Shown piece by piece: positions 55,639 to 62,645 of a DNA stretch of 64,000 bases. Numbering within the stretch: the first letter of the stretch is position 1; every line of letters starts with the position of its first letter. The DNA is from Phycisphaeraceae bacterium (GTDB lineage: Bacteria; Planctomycetota; Phycisphaerae; Phycisphaerales; Phycisphaeraceae), in contig JAFIFY010000059.1 in NCBI GenBank assembly GCA_020831765.1, forward strand, positions 1-64,000. Direction: 5' to 3'. Made by a program: the position numbers and the translations under genes. Under the pieces are notes generated by a model. The model was not told where the DNA came from. It worked only from the letters and a program-made list of their open reading frames with translations, and made no database searches.

Positions 55639-56604
55639 ATGGCGACTTCAACACCCCACATTGTGATTCCGGGCGGCAGTGGCTTTCTGGGACAGGGGTT
55701 GGCGCGGTCGCTTGAAGCCGCGGGTTATGCCGTGACGGTGCTCGGCCGCGCGGCCGCCCGGCCCGCCGACCTGCCCGAGACCGTGCAATGGCGACAGTGG
55801 GATGGCAAATCGACGGGCGACTGGGTTTCATGTCTGGACGGCGCGGCGGCGGTGGTGAACCTCGTCGGCCGAAGCGTCGATTGCCGCAAGACCCCGGAGA
55901 ACAAGCGGGAGATTCTCGAATCGCGCACCAACTCCTGCCACGCACTGGGCCAGGCGATGCGGGCCATCGCCAAACCGCCGCCGGTCTGGATTCAATCCGC
56001 CACGGCTCACATCGTCGGCGACCCGGAGCCCAAAGACACCATCTGCGATGAATCCACGCCGCCGGGTCCCATGCATGAAATGGCCCCGAGCGTCGGCGTC
56101 GCGTGGGAGAAGGCGTTCTACGAGGCCAAACTTCCCGAACAGCGGGATGTGGTGATGCGCATCAGCTTCGTGCTCGGCCCGCATGGCGGCGCGATGGCCC
56201 GGCTGACGCGATTGACCCGATTGGGCCTCGGCGGCACGATCGGCTCCGGCCGGCAATGGATTTCATGGATACATCAGGATGATCTGAATCGACTGATCAT
56301 CCAGGCGATCGAGGATGACCGTTACCGGGGCGTCTACATGGTCACGGCCCCGGAACCGATCACCAATCGCCGGTTCATGCGGACGCTTCGCCGTGTTTAC
56401 CGTCGTCCCTGGTCGCCGCCGGCCCCGGCGCTGGGTGTGCGATTGGCCGCCCGGTTCCTGATGAATACGGACCCTGAACTGGCCTTGCTGGGAAGGCGCT
56501 GTGTTCCCGCCCGGCTGATCGATGAGCATGGTTTTGCGTTTCGATATCCGAAGCTGGACGATGCCGTTGAAGCCATGCGTCAGGCCCAGCTTGCCGAAGG
56601 ATGA
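55639..56604 (+). CDS. TIGR01777-family NAD-dependent epimerase/dehydratase-like protein
   Basis: This is an extended SDR with the nucleotide motif GGSGFLGQGLAR at residue 12, and the family's VVNLVGRSVDCRKTPENKREILESRTNSCHALGQAM. Later motifs ISFVLGPHGGAMARLTRLTRLGLGGTIGSGRQWISWIHQDDLNRLI and the C-terminal GFAFRYPKLDDAVEAM are diagnostic of TIGR01777. The classical YxxxK is replaced by SVGVAWEKAF, as in many relatives. The substrate is unknown. It follows the lipoprotein by 16 bases and may share its transcript. Confidence 0.92.
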   Translation: MATSTPHIVIPGGSGFLGQGLARSLEAAGYAVTVLGRAAARPADLPETVQWRQWDGKSTGDWVSCLDGAAAVVNLVGRSVDCRKTPENKREILESRTNSCHALGQAMRAIAKPPPVWIQSATAHIVGDPEPKDTICDESTPPGPMHEMAPSVGVAWEKAFYEAKLPEQRDVVMRISFVLGPHGGAMARLTRLTRLGLGGTIGSGRQWISWIHQDDLNRLIIQAIEDDRYRGVYMVTAPEPITNRRFMRTLRRVYRRPWSPPAPALGVRLAARFLMNTDPELALLGRRCVPARLIDEHGFAFRYPKLDDAVEAMRQAQLAEG

Positions 56605-56612
56605 AGCCCTGT

Positions 56613-56642
56613 GGGGACGGGCGCGCCCGGCGATTCGTCCCC
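56613..56642. terminator. Candidate bidirectional terminator hairpin
   Basis: GGGGACG (56613-56619) pairs perfectly with CGTCCCC (56636-56642) in the 58-base gap between two convergent genes. There is no T-run on either side, so termination is plausible only from position and stem strength. Confidence 0.35.
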
Positions 56643-56662
56643 GGGCGAGATGATGGCGGCGA

Positions 56663-57001
56663 TCAGTCGGCGATCTGCAGGCCGGCCAGAGCCGTGCTCA
56701 GGTCATCCTGAAACTCGAAAACTTTGTCCAGCCCGGTGGTCAGGAAGATGGCCCAGACGCTGTTGGGCATGCCGGCGATGACGATTTTCTGGTCGTTGTC
56801 GATCATCGCCTTGCGCAGGCGGAGGAGCTGGCTGAGATTGGAACTGTTCAGGTGCGTGAGGTTGGAGACATCGATCACCATGCTGGGCGTTCGCTCAGCC
56901 CGTACCACGGCCTCGTGGGCGGTGGCGAGGTCTTCTGAGAGCGCCGGCTCGTCCTGAAGGGCGACCACCCAGATTCTGTTGGACCATTTCTCGATGGGCA
57001 T
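56663..57001 (-). CDS. STAS-domain protein (anti-sigma-factor antagonist-like)
   Basis: The 112-residue product is a single STAS domain: IWVVALQDEPALSEDLATAHEAV, SMVIDVSNLTHLNSSNLSQLLRLRKAMIDNDQKIVIAGMPNSVWAIFLTTGLDKVFEFQDDLSTALAGL. The segment LTHLNSSNL holds the serine that anti-sigma kinases phosphorylate in the SpoIIAA/RsbV family. No anti-sigma kinase or phosphatase gene is adjacent. It diverges from the portal-like gene. Confidence 0.9.
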   Translation of the reverse strand: MPIEKWSNRIWVVALQDEPALSEDLATAHEAVVRAERTPSMVIDVSNLTHLNSSNLSQLLRLRKAMIDNDQKIVIAGMPNSVWAIFLTTGLDKVFEFQDDLSTALAGLQIAD

Positions 57002-57308
57002 GGCCGGTCTCCCAGCACGACCTCAGTCGCACGGGCATCGGGCGATCACGCGGCGGGGTCGATATCACCTATTGTGCCTTGACCGGTGGATTTGGCAACT
57101 TGAGGCATCGCCAACACTCGATGGCGGCCGAATCAACCGGTTCCGGGCAAACGGTCCGGCATCGAAGAATCTCGTCCGCCGGGTGTGAATCGCCGATCGC
57201 GCTGAACCGCGCCGGAACCGTAACTTGCTCAGCGGGCGCTTGCGTTTTGGCTATGACGCTTGCGTTTTGGCGTTGAAGCGCCCAAGTGTTCGCGATAGGA
57301 GCCTTTTC
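57002..57308. other. 307-base divergent spacer between STAS and portal-like genes
   Basis: CGGTTCCGG near 57140 and CCGGAACCG near 57212 form a 9-bp inverted repeat about 60 bases apart. Downstream lie two 20-bp tandem repeats listed separately. No gene is visible. Confidence 0.5.
57237..57276 (+). repeat. Two tandem 20-bp repeats before the portal-like gene
   Basis: The 20-bp unit CGCTTGCGTTTTGGCTATGA (57237-57256) is followed at once by a second copy (57257-57276) differing at two positions. They end 33 bases before the portal-like ATG. The arrangement suggests a duplicated protein-binding site or a duplicated promoter element. Confidence 0.75.
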
Positions 57309-58619
57309 ATGTCCCCCACCGCATTGCCGGCGAAACAACCTCAACCCGGCCGGGAACGCACCGGCGCTCAACGTCCGGCCGAAGTCGGCTGGGGCATGCC
57401 GCCGCTGGATGAATCATCGGGAGCCCTCCATGGCGATCCGGCATCCGCCCACCGCCCGACCCAGGCCGTGCCGCTGGCCGGGTCCGGGCCCTACACCGAA
57501 TATCGGCGCATGCTTGCCGACCCGACCCTGGCCCTGGCACGGGCATCGGTGATGGGGCCGATCCTGAGCGCCGGCTGGGCCGTCGAGGCCCGGACGGATG
57601 CGCCCGGCGGCGCTGAAGCGATGATCCGCAGGCAGCTCGATCCCATCCGCACGCTGGTGCTGCGCGACTGCCTGCGCGCGATGGATTACGGCTGGGCGGG
57701 GTTCGAAAAGGTCTGGAGCACCGGCCGCGATCCGGCCACCGGCCGACCGGAGTTGCGACTGGCCAGGGTCAAGCCGCTCCTGGCCGATATCACGCGGATC
57801 ATGGTTGAGAAGGACAACGGCCGCTTCGCCGGGTTCCTCCAGGGCCGGGCGTATGTCCCGGTTTCCCATGCGCTGCTTTACACCTACGACCGCGAAGGCG
57901 ATGAGCTGTACGGACGATCGAGGCTGGAGAACTGCCGGGATGCCTGGCGACAATGGCAAGGGGCAAGCGAGTCGGCCGAACGGTATGACCGCAAGGTCGC
58001 CGGGGTGTATGTGATGGTTCACTATCCACCCGGCCGGAGTGTCGGGCCCGGCGGCCGCACGATGGATAACTTTCAGATCGCCCAGCAACTGGCCGCATCG
58101 ATCACGGCCAATCGGCCGGTCGTCGTTCCCCGCTCGCTGGATGAGCAGGAAACGCGCCTGCCCGGTGAGACCGATCCCAAGGCGTGGCTGATCGAGCTCA
58201 AGGAGGACCGAGGCGGGCGGCATGGCGACTTCATCCAGCGCCTGCGCTATCTGGATGCGATCAAGGTTCGCGGCTATCTTCGGCCCGAGCGCAGTCTGCT
58301 TGAAGCCAGCGAAGGCACGCGCGCCGATGCTGAAACCCACGTGGAAGCCGGCCTGGCCGACAGCGAGCTGGTCTACGGCGACATCCTTCGTCACCTCAAC
58401 TGGCACGTGGTCGATCCGCTGCTGGCGTGGAACCATGGTGAATCAGCGCGGGGCACGGTGTGGCTCCAACCCGCGCCGCTGCGGGCGCGCAGGCTCAGCG
58501 CCATGAGTGACCTGCTGGAGAAGGTGCTGGCCCATCCCGAGGGCGGGAACCGCGTCGTCGGCTCGCTGGACCTTCCGGCGGTGCTCGATCTGCTCGATGT
58601 GCCTCGAAGCGGGGAGTGA
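57309..58619 (+). CDS. Phage portal-like protein (Mu gp29/DUF935-like), isolated
   Basis: Portal proteins form the dodecameric gate for DNA in phage heads. The 436-residue product has the pattern of the Mu-type portal family: YRRMLADPTLALARASVMGPILSAGWAVEA, RDCLRAMDYGWAGFEKVW, a middle segment ELYGRSRLENCRDAWRQWQ, and the late GDILRHLNWHVVDPLLAWNHGE. The start at 57309 has a GGAG site. No terminase, capsid, protease or tail gene is near it, so it is either a remnant, a domesticated gene, or part of a dispersed gene-transfer system. Base composition is like its neighbours. A MazG-like gene follows after 49 bases. Confidence 0.8.
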   Translation: MSPTALPAKQPQPGRERTGAQRPAEVGWGMPPLDESSGALHGDPASAHRPTQAVPLAGSGPYTEYRRMLADPTLALARASVMGPILSAGWAVEARTDAPGGAEAMIRRQLDPIRTLVLRDCLRAMDYGWAGFEKVWSTGRDPATGRPELRLARVKPLLADITRIMVEKDNGRFAGFLQGRAYVPVSHALLYTYDREGDELYGRSRLENCRDAWRQWQGASESAERYDRKVAGVYVMVHYPPGRSVGPGGRTMDNFQIAQQLAASITANRPVVVPRSLDEQETRLPGETDPKAWLIELKEDRGGRHGDFIQRLRYLDAIKVRGYLRPERSLLEASEGTRADAETHVEAGLADSELVYGDILRHLNWHVVDPLLAWNHGESARGTVWLQPAPLRARRLSAMSDLLEKVLAHPEGGNRVVGSLDLPAVLDLLDVPRSGE

Positions 58620-58668
58620 ATGGCGCATCGATCGCGGCGGCCCGGGCAAGGGCGATTACAATGCGCTG

Positions 58669-59010
58669 ATGAATTCAAGCGAGGAATCCAGCACGACACC
58701 CGAAGCGATCGATGGCCTGACGCTTGGCCGGTTTCAGGCCATGATCCGCGATCGCTACTACGCCACCGACAAGGCACGCGGCACGCCGGGCACCTTCATG
58801 TGGCTGGTCGAGGAGATCGGCGAGCTGGCCACAGCGCTGCAGAAGAAATCCGGGCAGGGGATGAACACCTCCGGCGGCGAGGACCTGGCCGGCGAATTCG
58901 CCGATGTCCTCGCCTGGCTCTGCACCCTGGCCAACATCAACGATGTGGACCTCGAAGCCGCCGTCAAAACCAAGTACTACACCAACGGCGGCCCGGAAGG
59001 GCATAAGTGA
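58669..59010 (+). CDS. MazG-like nucleotide pyrophosphohydrolase
   Basis: The 113-residue product has the all-alpha NTP pyrophosphohydrolase motif: E48-E-x-x-E52 in LVEEIGELATAL and E76-x-x-D79 in GEFADVLAWL, the EExxE...ExxD metal site. Such enzymes hydrolyse nucleoside triphosphates, often non-canonical ones. The ATG at 58669 precedes the conserved region by about 15 residues; the ribosome site is weak. It lies 49 bases behind the portal-like gene on the same strand and is probably co-transcribed. Confidence 0.85.
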   Translation: MNSSEESSTTPEAIDGLTLGRFQAMIRDRYYATDKARGTPGTFMWLVEEIGELATALQKKSGQGMNTSGGEDLAGEFADVLAWLCTLANINDVDLEAAVKTKYYTNGGPEGHK

Positions 59011-59339
59011 GATCGGCCACGCGCTGCGCCCCGGACATCGGGCGATCACAACGAGCAGCCCGACCTTTGTTACCTCACCTTTCGCGTATTCGGCGTGTTT
59101 TGTCGTTGAATCTGAAATCCGATTGAGTTCCGCGATTTCGCTCTTGGTGACGCCGCGCTTGTGGGGGAAACTTTCCTGCATGACGGGCCTCCGGTCTCCA
59201 GGGCAATTCACGCCTGATCCGGGCCCTTCCGGGCCGGACTTATCGCAAGGTTCGACCAGCTGTGTAAGCTCATGAACACGAAGGGAACGAAGTGGCGTAA
59301 TTGGGTGACACGATAGACACGGCACAGGAGTATCCGCGC
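59011..59339. other. 329-base spacer with degenerate repeat
   Basis: No convincing gene lies here. At about 59270-59292 the sequence reads ATGAACACGAAGG then AACGAAG, a 9-nt periodic motif of the kind found in dispersed intergenic repeats of environmental bacteria. The rest shows nothing I can name. Confidence 0.4.
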
Positions 59340-59927
59340 ATGGCTGCCGATCCGCTGAATGATCTGCGATCTGTGTTTGATGAAGAGCTTTTTGTTCGCG
59401 AGATCACGGACGTGCTCGAATCGTTCATTCGTGAATGGGCAGCGAAGCCGCGCCCACCTATTCATACCCTCTTAGCCTACATTGACTGTAACTGGGCTCA
59501 GACTGAAGTGGATGTGGATACCCGCGAACGATCACAGGCTGCGTACGAACGTTCGCGACGGAAGTATGCGCCGGACTGGCCACCATTTGGAGAAACCGTT
59601 GAAGCACGGAATTGGAGCGGCGCGGATTTCACGTCCCAGAGGATCGTGAGCATTTCACACGCGAGCTTCCCCGAGGTCTGGGCCGAGGACTCGGATCGCC
59701 TGTGCTGGAGGCTGATCCACCCTTCGGCTATCCGAGCGGTGGAGCAGATGTGGGATCGGATTCGAGAATTGCCCCACGAATCTGATGGTGTTATGGCTCT
59801 CGCCGGTTATTGGGAAGACCGCGACTGCTACTGGCCATTGGTCTCCAAGCACCCGAGCTTGGTCGCCAAAGTGCCGACCCTGGATGCGGAGTCCGGGCCG
59901 GACACCGATTCGGATGTCACATCGTGA
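59340..59927 (+). CDS. Orphan protein of unknown function
   Basis: The 195-residue product has no signal peptide or membrane segment. It contains several aromatic and acidic stretches (LFVREITDVLESFIREWAAKP, AYERSRRKYAPDWPPFGETVEARNW, LCWRLIHPSAIRAVEQMWDRIRELPHESDGVMALAGYWEDRDCYWPLV). I recognise no family. It is flanked on both sides by degenerate repeats, so it may be an acquired gene. A TTG at 59301 would add 13 residues. Confidence 0.6.
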   Translation: MAADPLNDLRSVFDEELFVREITDVLESFIREWAAKPRPPIHTLLAYIDCNWAQTEVDVDTRERSQAAYERSRRKYAPDWPPFGETVEARNWSGADFTSQRIVSISHASFPEVWAEDSDRLCWRLIHPSAIRAVEQMWDRIRELPHESDGVMALAGYWEDRDCYWPLVSKHPSLVAKVPTLDAESGPDTDSDVTS

Positions 59928-60276
59928 AGCGTTTCGCAGATGCGACGGTGGCGACGTGTCGGCGGGGCCGCATGGCTTGGCCCGCCCTACGGTGCCGCCT
60001 TGCTCTGTGGCCTCGGTGCCCTCTGTGGCTGACCCTCCGGTTCCGATGTCGTGCAGGCCACGAGTCCCAATTAGGACGACGGTGGACTTCCCCACGATTC
60101 GTGGGCGCGCCTGGGCCGCGATCCTCGATCACCAGCGTGACAGCGGGCTTTCCGAGGTGGTGCCCCCGCCCGGAATCGCCGATCGCGCCCCAGCGGCGAC
60201 CCGGCCTGGAATGAGGCGCGCCGCCCGGCGATATCGGTCCATGATCGCACGGAGCCGTCACCGGGAACCGCCGCGC
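59928..60276. other. 349-base spacer with an 18-nt CTCTGTGG repeat
   Basis: CTCTGTGG occurs at 60003 and again at 60021, 18 nt apart, with CTCGGTG between. On the minus strand this would read as His-Arg-Gly repeats. Similar sequence is a common dispersed intergenic element in many environmental genomes. I see no real gene in the spacer. Confidence 0.5.
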
Positions 60277-60489
60277 TCAACGTCGCCAATCAGCGTGGTA
60301 AAGCCCAGCGAACCAGTTGATGAGCCCGGTTATGGTCAGGAGCAGGCCGAAGATGGGAATCAGGTAGAGCATGGGGTTGATGTAGCTGTCGATGAATGGC
60401 CAGGTCGCCATAAGGATAGACCCGGCCAGAATCACGTTGCTCGCGGATACCGCTTGCATATGAATCACCGCTCTTTCAATTGGAATCAC
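60277..60489 (-). CDS. Small two-helix membrane protein
   Basis: The 70-residue product has two hydrophobic helices (ASNVILAGSILMATWPFIDSYI and NPMLYLIPIFGLLLTITGLINWFAGLYH). No family is recognised. It lies seven bases after the stop of the 60497 gene on the same strand, so the two probably form a unit. A second Met at 60459 is an alternative start. Confidence 0.55.
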   Translation of the reverse strand: MIPIERAVIHMQAVSASNVILAGSILMATWPFIDSYINPMLYLIPIFGLLLTITGLINWFAGLYHADWRR

Positions 60490-60496
60490 CGGACAG

Positions 60497-61018
60497 TCAC
60501 CGGAGATGAAGCGTCGTTACCACAAGCATGAATACGATCAGGACGCCGCATCCAAAGATGAGCGCCAGGCTGGGTCCAAGAAAAAGTGGATAGAGGTTTG
60601 CCGAGTCGGCGGGATCATCAATCTCACCGGCCTCGTCGTCCAGATATACGCGTCGGCAGAGATGGCCGTACTCATAGATGTCGCGATGGTAACCGAGTTG
60701 TCGTGCGACTTTGTTGTAGGCTGCTGAAGCGCGGACACAGGCCTTTCGGTCATTGCTCAGCCCAACAAGCGCCCAGAAGGTGACCATAACCGTGCTCAGG
60801 ACCATTCCGGCGAAAGCAGCCCAAGTGGTGTCGTCACGCCAGCCGCTATCCCCGCTCACTAGCTGCAAGAATATGAATGTGGCGATGATCGGAACAATCA
60901 AGGCGGCCGCCAACCGCATGCGTCGATCGGCCGTCTGGTGACGCGCCTGCATCATCTCGAAATACTCGCGCTTCTGCGCTTCAAGTGATTCACGTGATGG
61001 TCCGTTGGTTTCGTTCAT
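60497..61018 (-). CDS. Membrane protein of unknown function
   Basis: A GGAG site precedes the ATG. The 173-residue product has a charged cytoplasmic head, helices at about 36-54 (LAAALIVPIIATFIFLQLV), 66-88 (WAAFAGMVLSTVMVTFWALVGL) and near the C-terminus (LALIFGCGVLIVFMLVVTTLHL). The loop between helices two and three holds RKACVRASAAYNKVARQLGYHRDIYEYGHLCRRVYLDDEAGEI. I know no family. It is followed closely by the 60277 gene. Confidence 0.65.
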   Translation of the reverse strand: MNETNGPSRESLEAQKREYFEMMQARHQTADRRMRLAAALIVPIIATFIFLQLVSGDSGWRDDTTWAAFAGMVLSTVMVTFWALVGLSNDRKACVRASAAYNKVARQLGYHRDIYEYGHLCRRVYLDDEAGEIDDPADSANLYPLFLGPSLALIFGCGVLIVFMLVVTTLHLR

Positions 61019-61067
61019 GGCGGTGTCTCCTCGGAAGGTATGGGGTTTCGCGTTCCGGCCGGACGGA

Positions 61068-62438
61068 CTATTCCGGCGGGTTGTTCAGGTGATCGCCGTT
61101 GGTGTGGATGACCGTTTTGTACCAATGGCCGGATTCCTTGATGGTGCGCTTTTGCGTGGCGAAATCGACGTGGACGAGGCCGAAGCGGTGGCGGTAACCC
61201 TCGGCCCACTCGAAGTTGTCCATGATCGACCAGTGGAAGTAACCATTCACGGGCACTCCATCCTTGATCGCATCGGCCAGGCGCAGCAGGTATCGCCGGG
61301 TGAAGTCGATCCGGTTGTAGTCGCGCACGCGGCCGTCCAGATCGACCCAGTCGGTGCTGGAGAGGCCGTTTTCGGTGATGTAGATGGGCAGTTGGTAGCG
61401 TTCATGGAGGAATCGCGGGCCCCAGTAGAGACTGTCGGGCTCGATGGGCCAGTCGAAATGCGTCGTCGGGAAGCCGGGCTTGCGTTGCACTTCGCGCCAG
61501 CCGCGCGGCGAATCGTCGGCCTCCACCGGCAGGCCGTTGTAGATGTTCACGCCAAGAAAATCCAGAGGCTGATGCATCACGGCCAGGTCACGCTCATCAT
61601 GCTCGGGCACATCGCCTTCGAATGCCTTGAGCGCATCTTCGGGATACCGCCCGAAGATGACCGGATCGTTGAACCAGGTGTTGTTCCAGCAGTGCTTTTC
61701 ATCGGTGGTGAAGGTGGCTCGTCGGGCCGCTTCGATGTTCGCCGGATCGTTGCCCGCCGGATAGCGGATGATGCCGACCGGCGCCCAGCCGATGGTCGGC
61801 TTGGCCTTGGCGCTGTCGCGCAGCACCCGCACCGCGCGGCCATGGGCCATCAACGTGTGATGGGCTGCCAGGAGAATCTCGCGGAAGGCCAGCTTGATGC
61901 CCGGCGCATGCACACCATCCATGTGCCCGAGGCCGATGAAGCACTGCGGCTCGTTCAGGGTCATCCAGTGAGTGACGCGATCGCCCAGCCGTTTGGCCAC
62001 CACCTCGGTGTACCGGGCGAACCACTCGACACTGTCGCGGTTGAGCCAGCCGCCGCGGTAGAAAAGGCTCAGCGGATAATCCCAGTGGAAGAGCGTCACC
62101 CATGGCTGGATATCACGGGCCAGGAGGTCATCGACCAGCCGGTCATAGAATGCCAGGCCGGCTTCGTTGGGCTTGCCGTCGCCGTCGGGGATGATGCGGG
62201 GCCAGCTCAGCGAGAGCCGATAGGCCTGGATGCCCAGCGACTGCATGATGTCGGCATCTTCGATGTGTCGGTGGTAGTGGTCACAGGCGATCCGGCCGGT
62301 GTCGCCCTTGTTGATCTTGCCGGGCCAGCGGCACATCATGTCCCAGACGCTGGGCCCCTTGCCGTCGGCATCATGCCCACCTTCGACCTGGTAGGAAGCC
62401 GCCGCCGCGCCCCATACGAACCCTTGTGCGAATGCCAT
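61068..62438 (-). CDS. GH1 beta-glucosidase
   Basis: Glycoside hydrolase family 1 enzymes cleave beta-glucosides. The start motif FVWGAAAASYQVEGG, the acid/base glutamate in THWMTLNEPQCF and the nucleophile in PIYITENGLSSTD are all intact, with GYFHWSIMDNFEWAEGYRHRFGLVHVDF near the end. Length, 456 residues, is typical. There is no signal peptide, so it acts in the cytoplasm. The ATG at 62438 has a GGAG site; a longer frame to 62543 adds 35 unrelated residues. No sugar transporter is adjacent. Confidence 0.95.
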   Translation of the reverse strand: MAFAQGFVWGAAAASYQVEGGHDADGKGPSVWDMMCRWPGKINKGDTGRIACDHYHRHIEDADIMQSLGIQAYRLSLSWPRIIPDGDGKPNEAGLAFYDRLVDDLLARDIQPWVTLFHWDYPLSLFYRGGWLNRDSVEWFARYTEVVAKRLGDRVTHWMTLNEPQCFIGLGHMDGVHAPGIKLAFREILLAAHHTLMAHGRAVRVLRDSAKAKPTIGWAPVGIIRYPAGNDPANIEAARRATFTTDEKHCWNNTWFNDPVIFGRYPEDALKAFEGDVPEHDERDLAVMHQPLDFLGVNIYNGLPVEADDSPRGWREVQRKPGFPTTHFDWPIEPDSLYWGPRFLHERYQLPIYITENGLSSTDWVDLDGRVRDYNRIDFTRRYLLRLADAIKDGVPVNGYFHWSIMDNFEWAEGYRHRFGLVHVDFATQKRTIKESGHWYKTVIHTNGDHLNNPPE

Positions 62439-62645
62439 GTTCTTCAAACTCCGATTGAATAGATGCCGGAAACCGCGGGTCAATGTACCCTGCCGCGCGC
62501 CGGTGGGCCAGATGGGCTCCTTCCGGGTCGCCCGGGTCATCAATACGCGGGCATGGCTCGGCCGCGCTCAATCGAACATCCGACGCTCACTTGGCGTGGG
62601 CATATCGTACGATGAGTTAACGCACCACCCCTGAAGGAATTAGCC

